42,457 nucleotides of DNA from Flemingiibacterium sp045636145 (GTDB lineage Bacteria > Bacillota > Clostridia > Oscillospirales > CAG-272), in assembly GCA_045636145.1 (NCBI GenBank), contig JAZTWV010000039.1, positions 1 to 42,457 of the forward strand, given 5' to 3'. The notes under the pieces were generated by a model. That model had not been told where the DNA came from, made no database searches, and saw only the letters and a list, made by a program, of their open reading frames with translations. Below are positions 16,095 to 24,109 of this stretch, piece by piece. Position numbers and translations under genes: made by a program. Within the stretch, counting starts at the first letter, position 1, and the number at the start of each line of letters is the position of its first letter.

Positions 16095-16553
16095 ATGGAA
16101 AAGGTACTTGCCATCGCCTGCGATCACGGCGGATACGAATTAAAGAAAGAAATCATCGCTCATCTTGAAAAACGCGGCATAAAATACGCGGATTTCGGAT
16201 GCTATTCCACCGCCAGCGTGAACTATCCCGATTACGCGGCGGCACTTTGCGAGAAGATACAGTCGGGAGAATGCTACCGCGGCATACTTGTGTGCGGTAC
16301 GGGAATCGGAATGTCCATTGCGGCAAACAAGCACCGCGGAATCCGTGCGGCTTGTGCATCGGATACATTCAGTGTAAAATACACCAGACTTCACAACGAT
16401 TCCAACGTGCTGTGCCTTGGTGGACGTGTCGTAGGTGTGGGACTTGCACTTGATATGTGTGACCTGTTTATCGACACCGAATTTGAGGGCGGACGTCATC
16501 AGACCCGCGTTGACATGATAAGCACCATTGAAAAAACACAAATGAGCAAATAA
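16095..16553 (+). CDS. rpiB: Ribose-5-phosphate isomerase B
   Basis: 152 residues. Interconverts ribose 5-phosphate and ribulose 5-phosphate. N-terminal ACDHGGYELKK carries the substrate-binding Asp-His, and the catalytic cysteine is in VCGTGIGMSIAANK. Works with the transketolase encoded upstream in the same pathway. ACGGAG precedes the ATG. Last gene of the fhs-tsaE-tsaB-rpiB run before a terminator. Confidence 0.94.
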   Translation: MEKVLAIACDHGGYELKKEIIAHLEKRGIKYADFGCYSTASVNYPDYAAALCEKIQSGECYRGILVCGTGIGMSIAANKHRGIRAACASDTFSVKYTRLHNDSNVLCLGGRVVGVGLALDMCDLFIDTEFEGGRHQTRVDMISTIEKTQMSK

Positions 16554-16560
16554 AGGATTG

Positions 16561-16590
16561 CGCCTGTCTGACATTTACCGCAGACAGGCG
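16561..16590 (+). terminator. Terminator-like hairpin after rpiB
   Basis: CGCCTGTCTG (16561-16570) pairs perfectly with 16581-16590, followed by the T-rich TATATTTTAT. Confidence 0.75.
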
Positions 16591-16646
16591 TATATTTTAT
16601 ATAACCTCGGCGGCATAATATTTTGCGGATTTTTTTCATAAAACTA

Positions 16647-16675
16647 TTGAAATTTCTCTCTTTTTGTGGTATTAT
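16647..16675 (+). promoter_or_regulatory. Sigma-A promoter of the GMP synthetase gene
   Basis: TTGAAA (16647-16652), 17 bp, TATTAT (16670-16675). The remaining leader of about 58 nt is too short for a purine riboswitch. Confidence 0.7.
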
Positions 16676-16739
16676 AGTATGTAAGCATTCTTTGGTGCAC
16701 ATTCTTAATGCGTACCGTCAAAAAAACGGAGGAAATTTT

Positions 16740-17729
16740 ATGAGTAGCAATGTACGTCCCGAATCTATGGCTCGCATCAACACCCGTGAGCTTGCTGACA
16801 AGTTTATTGAGGAACAGATAGCGGAAGTTCGCGCCCAGGTAGGCGACAAAAAGGTGCTTCTGGCACTTTCCGGCGGTGTTGACAGCTCGGTTGTTGCCGC
16901 ACTCCTTATCAAGGCTATCGGTAAACAGCTTGTGTGCGTTCATGTTAACCACGGACTTATGAGAAAAGGCGAGAGTGAGCAGGTTATCGAGGTCTTCAGA
17001 AACGGACTTGATGCAAATCTGGTTTATGTAGATGCTACAGACCGCTTCCTTGATCTTCTTGCAGGTGTTGCAGACCCCGAAAAGAAGCGCAAGATCATCG
17101 GCGGCGAATTTATAAAGGTGTTCGATGAGGAAGCAAAGAAGCTTGACGGCATTTCTTTCCTTGCACAGGGCACTATTTACCCGGATATTCTTGAATCTAA
17201 CGGTAAGAAGGCTGTTAAGGCACATCACAACGTGGGCGGTCTTCCTGAATATATGACTTTTGAGCTTGTAGAGCCTATCAAGCTGCTCTTCAAGGACGAG
17301 GTGCGCGAAGTTGGACGTGCTCTCGGTCTTCCCTCTGAAATGGTTGACCGTCAGCCTTTCCCCGGACCCGGTCTCGGTGTACGCTGTCTTGGTGCTATCA
17401 CTCGCGACAGACTCCACGCTCTGCGCGAGGCGGATGCAATTCTCCGTGAGGAGTTTGACAAGAGCGGACTTGCAAAACACGTTTGGCAGTTCTTTATCTC
17501 CATGCCCGACATGAAGTCTGTTGGTGTACGCAATCACGAGCGTTACGAGGGATGGCCTGCAATCATTCGCGCCGTAAATTCCAAGGACGCTATGACTGCT
17601 ACCATTGAGGAGATTCCTTATTCTGTACTTCACACCATCACAAACCGCATTATTACCGAGGTTGAGGGCGTAAACCGCGTACTCTACGATCTTACTCCCA
17701 AGCCTACCGGTACTATTGAGTGGGAGTAA
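16740..17729 (+). CDS. guaA: GMP synthase ATP-pyrophosphatase subunit (GuaA without glutaminase domain)
   Basis: 329 residues. Converts XMP to GMP by adenylation and amination. It has the PP-loop LALSGGVDSSVVAALL, the VNHGLMRKGES segment, the dimerisation block RQPFPGPGLGVRCLG, and the C-terminal PTGTIEWE. Bacterial GuaA is usually about 510 residues, with an N-terminal class I glutamine amidotransferase; here the sequence begins directly at the ATPase domain after GGAGG and an ATG at 16740, and no amidotransferase is encoded nearby. It therefore resembles the archaeal two-subunit form. Either a separate glutaminase is encoded elsewhere or the enzyme uses ammonia. Confidence 0.92.
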   Translation: MSSNVRPESMARINTRELADKFIEEQIAEVRAQVGDKKVLLALSGGVDSSVVAALLIKAIGKQLVCVHVNHGLMRKGESEQVIEVFRNGLDANLVYVDATDRFLDLLAGVADPEKKRKIIGGEFIKVFDEEAKKLDGISFLAQGTIYPDILESNGKKAVKAHHNVGGLPEYMTFELVEPIKLLFKDEVREVGRALGLPSEMVDRQPFPGPGLGVRCLGAITRDRLHALREADAILREEFDKSGLAKHVWQFFISMPDMKSVGVRNHERYEGWPAIIRAVNSKDAMTATIEEIPYSVLHTITNRIITEVEGVNRVLYDLTPKPTGTIEWE

Positions 17730-17794
17730 TACACATAAAAAATAGCTTTAAGGTGAATTTATCCTAATTGAATTAATTTTATTGGAGGAAATTT

Positions 17795-18259
17795 ATGAAA
17801 AAGTCTTTAAAAATTATTTATCTAATCCTTATCATATCAGTAATTGCAACCGTATTTTGTGGTTGTGTTGAAACATCTCCCACTACCACCGAAGCTAATT
17901 CTCTTGCCGATGTACAGCGATGGTACGAAAAACAAACCGCAGCCGTAAGTCAAGCGCTTATGGATTATTCAAAATCCATCAATGGACTTACAAGCTTAAA
18001 TGTAAATAGCAGTAGATTTTTCTTTGGTGGCGATTGGAACGATTGCTATTATAAATTTACTTTCACTTGTAATGTTGACGGAGAAAATTATCTTGGTGAA
18101 GCCAGAGCATTTTTAAAACATCAAGATTCTGTAGTGAATTGGTTTAGCTTTGAAATTTTTGATAATGACGGTATCCAATCTTTAGTTGAACACTATGATG
18201 ACAACTACGACACGATTATAGAAGATTACTATAAAGAATTAGCCGCTCAATACAAATAA
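17795..18259 (+). CDS. Small putative lipoprotein, function unknown
   Basis: 154 residues. A hydrophobic N-terminal segment ends in FCGC, which fits a lipoprotein signal with Cys26 or so as the lipidated residue. The mature part is polar with many Tyr, Asp and Asn, and no domain I recognise. TTGGAGG precedes the ATG. Base composition is clearly more AT-rich than in the flanking genes, and codons such as TTA and AAT are frequent, so it may have been acquired recently. It lies between guaA and the histidine phosphatase gene, next to 270 bp of non-coding AT-rich DNA. Confidence 0.65.
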   Translation: MKKSLKIIYLILIISVIATVFCGCVETSPTTTEANSLADVQRWYEKQTAAVSQALMDYSKSINGLTSLNVNSSRFFFGGDWNDCYYKFTFTCNVDGENYLGEARAFLKHQDSVVNWFSFEIFDNDGIQSLVEHYDDNYDTIIEDYYKELAAQYK

Positions 18260-18297
18260 CGCAACGCTTTACATTCGTTTGCTTTTTGCAACAATGG

Positions 18298-18312
18298 TAT
18301 GACAACACTTTT
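18298..18312 (+). repeat. Direct repeat TATGACAACACTTTT, copy 1
   Basis: Exact 15-bp copy of 18531-18545, 233 bp downstream. Copy 2 includes the start codon of the histidine phosphatase gene. May be a target-site duplication, a recombination site or chance in AT-rich DNA. Confidence 0.6.
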
Positions 18313-18480
18313 GACAACACTCCGTTTATAGACTACGGAGACAGACGATAATTTAGAGATTTTGGCTATCAAAATGCCCATTTTATACCACGATTTAAGC
18401 TATAAACACCACAGACTTAGGAGTGGGAATGAGTGCATTGCTTGTTCTTTGATGTGGACTTACAAATCTAAACAATATAT

Positions 18481-18513
18481 AGTCAAAAAGCGTCCCGAGG
18501 ACGCTTTTTGACT
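18481..18513. terminator. Strong bidirectional terminator
   Basis: Perfect 15-bp stem, 18481-18495 with 18499-18513, loop CGA. A-tract on the left and T-tract on the right of the GC core fit termination on both strands. It isolates the island from the histidine phosphatase gene. Confidence 0.9.
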
Positions 18514-18530
18514 AACATAACACTATAAAC

Positions 18531-18545
18531 TATGACAACACTTTT
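18531..18545 (+). repeat. Direct repeat TATGACAACACTTTT, copy 2
   Basis: Exact copy of 18298-18312. It overlaps the ATG (18532) and first codons of the histidine phosphatase gene. Confidence 0.6.
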
Positions 18546-19170
18546 ACTTATACGCCACGGCGAGAGCGAGGCTAACCGCGAAGGTTACTTTGCCGGTCAG
18601 CGCGATGCGGCACTCCTCGAAAAAGGGCTTATGCAGGCACGTCTAACCGCTGAGTTTATTAAAAACGAATATGATATCGCCCGAATTTACGCAAGCGATC
18701 TTGTGCGCGCATTCGATACTGGTAAGGCGCTTGGCAAGATTATCGGACTCGATGTGATTCCCGAAAAGAGACTCCGCGAGATATTTGCCGGAGTCTGGCA
18801 GGGGATGAAATTTGACGATATAGAAAGTCAGTTCGAAAGTGACTATGGTATCTGGAGAAACGATATCGGAAACTGCAGGACAACTGCCGGCGAGAGTGTA
18901 AGAGAGCTTGGTGAGCGTGTTATGGCGGCACTTTCGGACATCGCCCGAGACAATGACGGCAAAACGGTTGCTATCGCAACCCATGCAACGCCAATTCGCG
19001 CCGTGCAGTGCATGATCGGCAACGGTTTTGATTCAATGAAGAATATTCCGTGGGTCACAAATGCATCTGTTACGGAAATTATATACGAAAACGGCAAATG
19101 GGCACTTGGCAGAGTTTGCAGGGATGAACACCTTTCAAAGTTTCGGACATCTTTTCCTGCTTATGTGTGA
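18532..19170 (+). CDS. Histidine phosphatase family protein (phosphoglycerate mutase-like)
   Basis: 212 residues. The catalytic RHGESEANREG is at residues 8-18, a Glu-containing REIFAGVWQGMKFDDIE block follows, and the second histidine is in IATHATPIRAVQ. Members include cofactor-dependent phosphoglycerate mutases and broad-range phosphatases such as PhoE and CobC; the size favours a phosphatase. Unlike nearly all neighbours it has no visible ribosome binding site: the 20 bases before the ATG are AT-rich and an in-frame TAA lies two codons upstream. The lack may result from insertion of the AT-rich island just upstream. Confidence 0.85.
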   Translation: MTTLLLIRHGESEANREGYFAGQRDAALLEKGLMQARLTAEFIKNEYDIARIYASDLVRAFDTGKALGKIIGLDVIPEKRLREIFAGVWQGMKFDDIESQFESDYGIWRNDIGNCRTTAGESVRELGERVMAALSDIARDNDGKTVAIATHATPIRAVQCMIGNGFDSMKNIPWVTNASVTEIIYENGKWALGRVCRDEHLSKFRTSFPAYV

Positions 19171-19210
19171 CCGTGATTACATAAAAACAATACCGAAAGG
19201 AATTTAAACT

Positions 19211-21127
19211 ATGAACGGCAGAACACCCTACGAGCATGAGCGTGTTTCTCCACCTAAGGGAATATCGGATATTCCGCGCTATTTGAAAGAGTTGCTTGGC
19301 GGCTTCTTCACAAGATTTGCCTATATAGTAAAGCTTGTGTGGGAAACAGGGCATTGGATCCTGTTTGTTCTCACATTTATTGCGCTTTTTAAGGGTCTCA
19401 CCCCTGTAATCGGTGCGCTTATTTCAAAGAGTATTTTAAATGAGCTTCAAATCATAATTGAACAGGGGAATATGCAGGCAGGAGATTTTATCGGATCGCC
19501 TGTGTTCTTCCTGCTCATCTTTATGTTCATATACAAAATACTCTCACAGGTTGTAAACGACCTGAGCCGTGCAATCAACCGTATTGCCGGTGAAAAGGTT
19601 GTAAAGCAAGTAAGACTTCAGATGATGCATAAATCAAAGGAGCTTGATCTTGCATCTTACGACGACCATGTTTTTTATGAGAAGATGGAGAATGCGGGAC
19701 GCGAAGCAGGAATTCGTCCGCTGAACATTATCTCCGAAACCTTCAACGCTGTCAGCTGTGTAATAGAATTTATAAGCTATCTTGTCATTCTCTTGACAGC
19801 ACCGGGGCTTGCTCCTGTCACACTCCTGGTAATTGCACTTGCGATCCCGTCTGCGGTTGTAAATTTTGTATACCGCAAAAAGAATTTCAGATATATGCGA
19901 GCAAGATCCAAGGAGCGCCGTCAGATGGCGTACTATTCCGATATTCTCATGAATAAGGACCTTATCAAAGAGGTGAGACTTTTCGATCTTGCCGACACGT
20001 TTATCGGACGTTACCTTAACGTTTTCGGACAGTATTACAAGGGCCTGAGACGGCTGATTTTATCGGAAAGTCTGTGGCATGTTGCTATCGGTACTATGGC
20101 AGGTCTTGTAAATCTCCTGTTCTTTGCGGTTATTGCAATTCAGGTGTTTACAGGTAAGATAATGATAGGTGACTACACGCTTTACACGGGTGCTGTTACC
20201 TCAATTGCCACCTGCGTTAATGCACTTATTTCTTCGTCGGGCACTATATATGAGGGTACGCTGTTTATCGACAACCTTATCGCTTTTATGAAAGAGGAGC
20301 GCACTGTAATTCCGGCGATCAACACTCCGAGAAAGGTTGAGCACAACAAAGGACATACCATCGAATTTCGAAATGTCAGCTTCAGATACCCCGGCACAGA
20401 GCGCTTTGTCCTTAAAGACATAAGCATGGTTATAAATCCGGGTGAAACACTTGCCATTGTGGGACTCAACGGTGCAGGAAAGACTACTCTTATAAAGCTG
20501 CTTATGCGCCTTTACGATCCTACCGAGGGAAGCATATTCCTTGACGGCTTTAATATAAAGGAATACGACCTTTCCAGCCTGTACGGCATATTCGGTACTA
20601 TCTTCCAGGATTTCGGGAAATATGCTCTCAGCGCGGAAGAGAATATACGGCTCGGAAACATACATAAGAGTGCCGATATGGATTCCGTACGCGCCGCGGC
20701 AGAACAGAGCGCGGCAGGGGATTATATAGACAAGCTCCCGAGCGGCTACAGCACACCGCTCATGCGCATATTTGAGCAGGATGGCGTGGAGCTTTCCATC
20801 GGTCAGTGGCAGAAGCTTGCCATAGCACGTGCGTTTTACGCCGACTCCGAGATACTTATTCTTGACGAGCCGACTGCCTCTCTTGACCCCATAGCCGAGC
20901 AGGAAATATTCAATCAGTTTGACAGACTGAGAGACGACAAGACCACTATTTTTGTGTCGCACAGACTCTCAAGTGCTACTATAGCCGATCAGATAATCGT
21001 AATTGAGGACGGCAGACTTATCGAAAAGGGAAATCATACCGAGCTTATGGCTCTTTGCGGTAAGTATCATAATCTGTTCTCAACACAGGCTAAACGCTAC
21101 ACTTCAAGTGATGCGGAAGTGCTGTAA
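19211..21127 (+). CDS. ABC exporter, fused membrane and ATPase domains
   Basis: 638 residues. A type I exporter membrane domain (spans roughly within residues 45-335) is followed by an ATPase with Walker A GLNGAGKTT at about 418, a Q-loop in IFQDFGKY, the signature LSIGQWQKLAIARAF at about 528, Walker B LILDEPTASLDP and the switch histidine in VSHRL. The signature has Ile in place of the usual Gly, but with intact Walker motifs it is probably active. Likely a homodimeric half-transporter for peptides, lipids or drugs; the substrate is unknown. GAAAGGA precedes the ATG. 40 bp after the phosphatase gene. Confidence 0.92.
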   Translation: MNGRTPYEHERVSPPKGISDIPRYLKELLGGFFTRFAYIVKLVWETGHWILFVLTFIALFKGLTPVIGALISKSILNELQIIIEQGNMQAGDFIGSPVFFLLIFMFIYKILSQVVNDLSRAINRIAGEKVVKQVRLQMMHKSKELDLASYDDHVFYEKMENAGREAGIRPLNIISETFNAVSCVIEFISYLVILLTAPGLAPVTLLVIALAIPSAVVNFVYRKKNFRYMRARSKERRQMAYYSDILMNKDLIKEVRLFDLADTFIGRYLNVFGQYYKGLRRLILSESLWHVAIGTMAGLVNLLFFAVIAIQVFTGKIMIGDYTLYTGAVTSIATCVNALISSSGTIYEGTLFIDNLIAFMKEERTVIPAINTPRKVEHNKGHTIEFRNVSFRYPGTERFVLKDISMVINPGETLAIVGLNGAGKTTLIKLLMRLYDPTEGSIFLDGFNIKEYDLSSLYGIFGTIFQDFGKYALSAEENIRLGNIHKSADMDSVRAAAEQSAAGDYIDKLPSGYSTPLMRIFEQDGVELSIGQWQKLAIARAFYADSEILILDEPTASLDPIAEQEIFNQFDRLRDDKTTIFVSHRLSSATIADQIIVIEDGRLIEKGNHTELMALCGKYHNLFSTQAKRYTSSDAEVL

Positions 21128-21174
21128 AACTTTATAAATTCGTTTGTTATTTGTTTTTGAAAGGATGATATAAA

Positions 21175-21690
21175 ATGAACACCGGAACCAAAAAGATCGT
21201 TGTATCCGCTATGCTTGCGGCTCTTTGCTGTGCCGCTACGATGATTATCAAGCTCCCCTCGCCGCTTGGCGGATACATAAACCTTGGTGACAGCATAGTT
21301 TTGCTGTGTGCCATGCTTCTGCCTCCCGTTTACGGAAGTCTTGCCGCAGGAATCGGCTCGGCTTTGGCGGATATCTTGTCCGGATATGCGGTATATGCTC
21401 CCGCAACCTTTATTATCAAGGGCGCAATGGTAATTACTGCGTATTTTGTTATAAAGCTTATAAAATCAAAGACCGAGAAGCATGATTTGATTGCCAAGAC
21501 AGTCGGCGGAATCGCGGCGGAGCTTGTTATGATAGCCGGATATTACATATTTGAGGGATGGTTGCTCTACGGCTTTGCGGCATCGCTTGTAAATATTCTG
21601 CCAAACGCTGTTCAGGGTGTGGCAGGCATTCTGTGCGCTGTACTGCTCTCACAGCTTTTTAAGAGATTTAAGCTTTTTGGCAGTCATTGA
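21175..21690 (+). CDS. ECF transporter S component, substrate unknown
   Basis: 171 residues with about five or six membrane spans. The pattern GYINLGDSIVLLCAMLLPP, then YGSLAAGIGSALADILSGYA and YAPATFIIKG, matches the ECF-transporter S-component family related to HmpT and riboflavin/pyridoxine carriers. It would bind a vitamin or precursor and share the EcfAAT energising module, which is not in this window. GAAAGGA precedes the ATG. It is followed 16 bp later by the GNAT gene, so the two are co-transcribed. Confidence 0.82.
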   Translation: MNTGTKKIVVSAMLAALCCAATMIIKLPSPLGGYINLGDSIVLLCAMLLPPVYGSLAAGIGSALADILSGYAVYAPATFIIKGAMVITAYFVIKLIKSKTEKHDLIAKTVGGIAAELVMIAGYYIFEGWLLYGFAASLVNILPNAVQGVAGILCAVLLSQLFKRFKLFGSH

Positions 21691-21706
21691 CCCACTGGGA
21701 GGTTTT

Positions 21707-22201
21707 ATGATACGTAGAGCGGTAATGAGTGACATTGATGCCATAATGGATATTTACGATATTGCCAAAGCGTTCATGCGAAAAAACGGCAATATGACTC
21801 AGTGGTGCGGCGGCTATCCGTACCGCGCTCTTGTGGCAGAAGATATCGAAAACGGAAATATGCACGTTGTTGTGACTGACGAAAACAGTATTTGCGCCTG
21901 CTTCGGTCTTTTTGTGGGCAATGACCCCGTATATGACTATATAGATGGAAAATGGGGGGATGATTCTCCTTATTGTGCCATACACAGAGTCGCAAGCGAC
22001 GGCAGAGAAAAGGGGATATTCCGCAGGATATTTGATTATGCCGCTAAGCGTTATGACCACCTTCGTATCGACACCCACGAGGACAATATCCCAATGCAAA
22101 AGGTTGTCACCAACTGCGGATTTCAATACAGAGGAATCATATACCTTGAAGATAAATCGCCAAGGCTCGCCTATGAATGGAGCCGATTAACGGTGTTTTG
22201 A
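21707..22201 (+). CDS. GNAT-family N-acetyltransferase
   Basis: 164 residues. IRRAVMSDIDAIMDIYDIAK at the N-terminus, HRVASDGREKGIFRRIFDYA (acetyl-CoA loop region) and the C-terminal LRIDTHEDNIPMQKVVTNCG are characteristic GNAT features. The acceptor substrate is unknown. GGGAGG lies just upstream of the ATG at 21707; longer reading upstream would overlap the S-component gene. Confidence 0.85.
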   Translation: MIRRAVMSDIDAIMDIYDIAKAFMRKNGNMTQWCGGYPYRALVAEDIENGNMHVVVTDENSICACFGLFVGNDPVYDYIDGKWGDDSPYCAIHRVASDGREKGIFRRIFDYAAKRYDHLRIDTHEDNIPMQKVVTNCGFQYRGIIYLEDKSPRLAYEWSRLTVF

Positions 22202-22208
22202 TAAAGTA

Positions 22209-22237
22209 TTGATTTATTCACATTTTTATGGTACAAT
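22209..22237 (+). promoter_or_regulatory. Sigma-A promoter of the 79-residue protein gene
   Basis: TTGATT (22209-22214), 17 bp, TACAAT (22232-22237), with AAGGAG and the ATG about 30 bp further on. Confidence 0.7.
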
Positions 22238-22271
22238 ATATCTGTAAATCTAATAAACAAGGAGTAACAAA

Positions 22272-22511
22272 ATGAAAAAGATTATTTGCAAAGTAGAATA
22301 CGATACAGAAGTATCCGAGGTAGTTGAAAAGTTCACAAACGGTGAGCTTGGTGACCCCAAGGGTTACGAAGAGACCCTCTACAAGACACCTAACGGAAAG
22401 CTGTTCTTGTATGTAAACGGCGGCGAGGAGTCCATCTATCCTGAAGAGAACATCACAAGAATGTCCGCTGCCAAGGCTGAGGAATGGAAGGCTTCGAAGC
22501 TCGGAAAGTAA
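22272..22511 (+). CDS. Small conserved-looking protein of unknown function
   Basis: 79 residues, charged, soluble, no cysteine motif beyond Cys6 and no membrane span. The sequence suggests a small alpha/beta fold (alternating MKKIICKVEYDTE, then KLFLYVNGGEE, then a C-terminal helix with AAKAEEWKASKLGK). AAGGAG precedes the ATG. It is a stand-alone unit with its own promoter and a strong terminator, so it is probably a real and well-expressed gene. I do not recognise the family. Confidence 0.75.
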   Translation: MKKIICKVEYDTEVSEVVEKFTNGELGDPKGYEETLYKTPNGKLFLYVNGGEESIYPEENITRMSAAKAEEWKASKLGK

Positions 22512-22530
22512 ATTTTTTGCATATTAAAAT

Positions 22531-22562
22531 AATACCGGCGCGAGATTTCTCGCGCCGGTATT
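22531..22562. terminator. Bidirectional terminator between the 79-residue gene and glyS
   Basis: Perfect 14-bp stem (22531-22544 with 22549-22562) with an ATTT loop, between convergent genes. T-rich sequence follows on both strands. The next 100 bp up to the glyS stop hold nothing I can identify. Confidence 0.85.
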
Positions 22563-22665
22563 CTTTGGTTAGAACGGACATCGGAGATGCTTGCCCCTAA
22601 ATCTGTAGGGGACGACATCCTCTGTCAAGAGCCTTGTTTTCGTCATTTGATTTGCGGTTAAATTA

Positions 22666-24066
22666 TCAGAATTTGATCTTCTCCGCAATATAAGCCTTAA
22701 GCTCGGTTACAGGAATACGAACCTGCTCCATTGTGTCGCGGTCACGTACGGTAACACATCCGTCGGTCTCGGACTCGAAGTCGTAGGTTACGCAAAGAGG
22801 AGTACCGATCTCGTCCTCACGGCGGTAACGCTTACCGATTGAGCCGGTCTCGTCAAAGTCGGTCATGAAGTCCTTTGAAAGCTCGGTGTATATCTCCATA
22901 GCCTTGTCAGACAGCTTCTTGGAGAGGGGGAGCACCGCAACCTTGAAAGGCGCGAGAGCGGGATGAAAACGCATAACAACACGAGTGTCATTCTTTTCAG
23001 CGTCGATAACTTCCTCGTCATAAGCCTCACAGAGGAATGCGAGAGTCATACGGTCAGCGCCGAGGGATGGCTCAACAACATAGGGAACATAACGCTCGTT
23101 GGTTTCGGGATCGAAATATGTGAGATCCTTGCCGGAGTGCTCGATGTGCTGAGTAAGGTCGTAGTTGGTTCTGTCGGCAACGCCCCAAAGCTCGCCCCAA
23201 CCGAACGGGAACAGATACTCAAAGTCAGTAGTTGCCTTGGAATAGAAGGAAAGCTCCTCAGGCTCGTGGTCACGAAGACGGAGGTTTTCGTCTGAAACGT
23301 TAAGGGATTTGAGCCAATTGTGACAGTAGCTTCTCCAATACTCGAACCATTCAAGGTCGGTGTCGGGCTTGCAGAAGAATTCAAGCTCCATCTGCTCAAA
23401 TTCGCGGATACGGAAGATGAAGTTACCGGGGGTGATCTCGTTTCTGAAGGACTTACCTACCTGGCACACGCCGAAGGGAAGCTTTCTTCTTGTGGTACGC
23501 TGGATAGCCTCAAAGTTTACGAAGATACCCTGCGCGGTTTCGGGACGGAGATATACTTCGTTTCCGGAATCCTCGGTAACACCCTGATGGGTCTTGAACA
23601 TAAGGTTGAACTTACGGATATCGGTGAAGTCGGATTTTCCGCAGCCGGGGCAGGTAACGTTGTTTGAACGGATATAGTCAAGCAGAGCCTCGCCGTCCAT
23701 TGCTTCAACGTTTACATCGGTGATGTTGTTTTCCTTGATGTATTCTTCAACAAGCTTGTCGGCTCTGTGACGCATCTTGCACGCCTTGCAGTCGATCAGC
23801 GGATCGTTGAAGGTTGCAACGTGTCCGGAAGCAACCCATACCTCACGGTTCATGAGGATAGCCGCATCAAGACCTACGTTGTAGGGATTTTCCTGAACGA
23901 ACTTTTTCCACCATGCGCGCTTTACGTTGTTCTTAAGTTCAACGCCAAGAGGACCGTAGTCCCAGGAGTTTGCAAGACCGCCGTAGATTTCGCTTCCGGG
24001 AAAAACGAAACCGCGGGTTTTGCAAAGCGCAACAATTTTGTCCATGGTCTTTTCTGTGTTTTTCAT
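22666..24066 (-). CDS. glyS: Glycine--tRNA ligase (dimeric type)
   Basis: 466 residues, class II synthetase of the single-chain alpha2 type. It charges tRNA-Gly. Motifs seen: FVFPGSEIYGGLANSWDYGP at the N-terminus, the motif 2 region FRNEITPGNFIFRIREFEQME, and VVEPSLGADRMTLAFL near motif 3. The zinc-binding cysteines in CKACKMRHRAD and CPGCG are present. Start chosen at 24066, where AAAGGA lies upstream and the family N-terminus begins; a longer frame to 24141 overlaps the LCP gene. No T-box leader is visible. Confidence 0.96.
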   Translation of the reverse strand: MKNTEKTMDKIVALCKTRGFVFPGSEIYGGLANSWDYGPLGVELKNNVKRAWWKKFVQENPYNVGLDAAILMNREVWVASGHVATFNDPLIDCKACKMRHRADKLVEEYIKENNITDVNVEAMDGEALLDYIRSNNVTCPGCGKSDFTDIRKFNLMFKTHQGVTEDSGNEVYLRPETAQGIFVNFEAIQRTTRRKLPFGVCQVGKSFRNEITPGNFIFRIREFEQMELEFFCKPDTDLEWFEYWRSYCHNWLKSLNVSDENLRLRDHEPEELSFYSKATTDFEYLFPFGWGELWGVADRTNYDLTQHIEHSGKDLTYFDPETNERYVPYVVEPSLGADRMTLAFLCEAYDEEVIDAEKNDTRVVMRFHPALAPFKVAVLPLSKKLSDKAMEIYTELSKDFMTDFDETGSIGKRYRREDEIGTPLCVTYDFESETDGCVTVRDRDTMEQVRIPVTELKAYIAEKIKF

Positions 24067-24109
24067 TATATGTCCTTTCTGCCCACCTGGATGATGAGCA
24101 TAAAAATTA

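Larger units (their letters stand above)
18260..18531. other. AT-rich non-coding stretch, possible mobile-element remnant
   Basis: No gene is visible. It holds a 15-bp sequence (18298-18312) repeated at the start codon of the next gene (18531-18545), two closely spaced copies of GACAACACT (18301, 18313), a 6-bp hairpin CTCCGT/ACGGAG near 18320-18340 and a strong terminator. The composition matches the lipoprotein gene upstream, so the two probably arrived together. Confidence 0.45.

Noticed and set aside
16676..16739. Guanine riboswitch upstream of the GMP synthetase gene
   Set aside because: The leader is only about 58 nt and lacks the paired stems and conserved loops of purine aptamers.
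16644..17633. 329-residue open frame opposite the GMP synthetase gene
   Set aside because: Antisense shadow with no independent support.
18260..18531. Integron or CRISPR-like repeat array in the AT-rich stretch
   Set aside because: Only two or three short repeats with uneven spacing and no cas, integrase or cassette genes nearby.
20794..20840. ABC signature LSIGQ as evidence of a dead transporter
   Set aside because: Walker A, Walker B, Q-loop and switch histidine are intact, and single changes in LSGGQ occur in active exporters.
24067..24109. T-box leader for glyS
   Set aside because: Only 43 bp separate glyS from the LCP stop codon; there is no room for a specifier stem or antiterminator.
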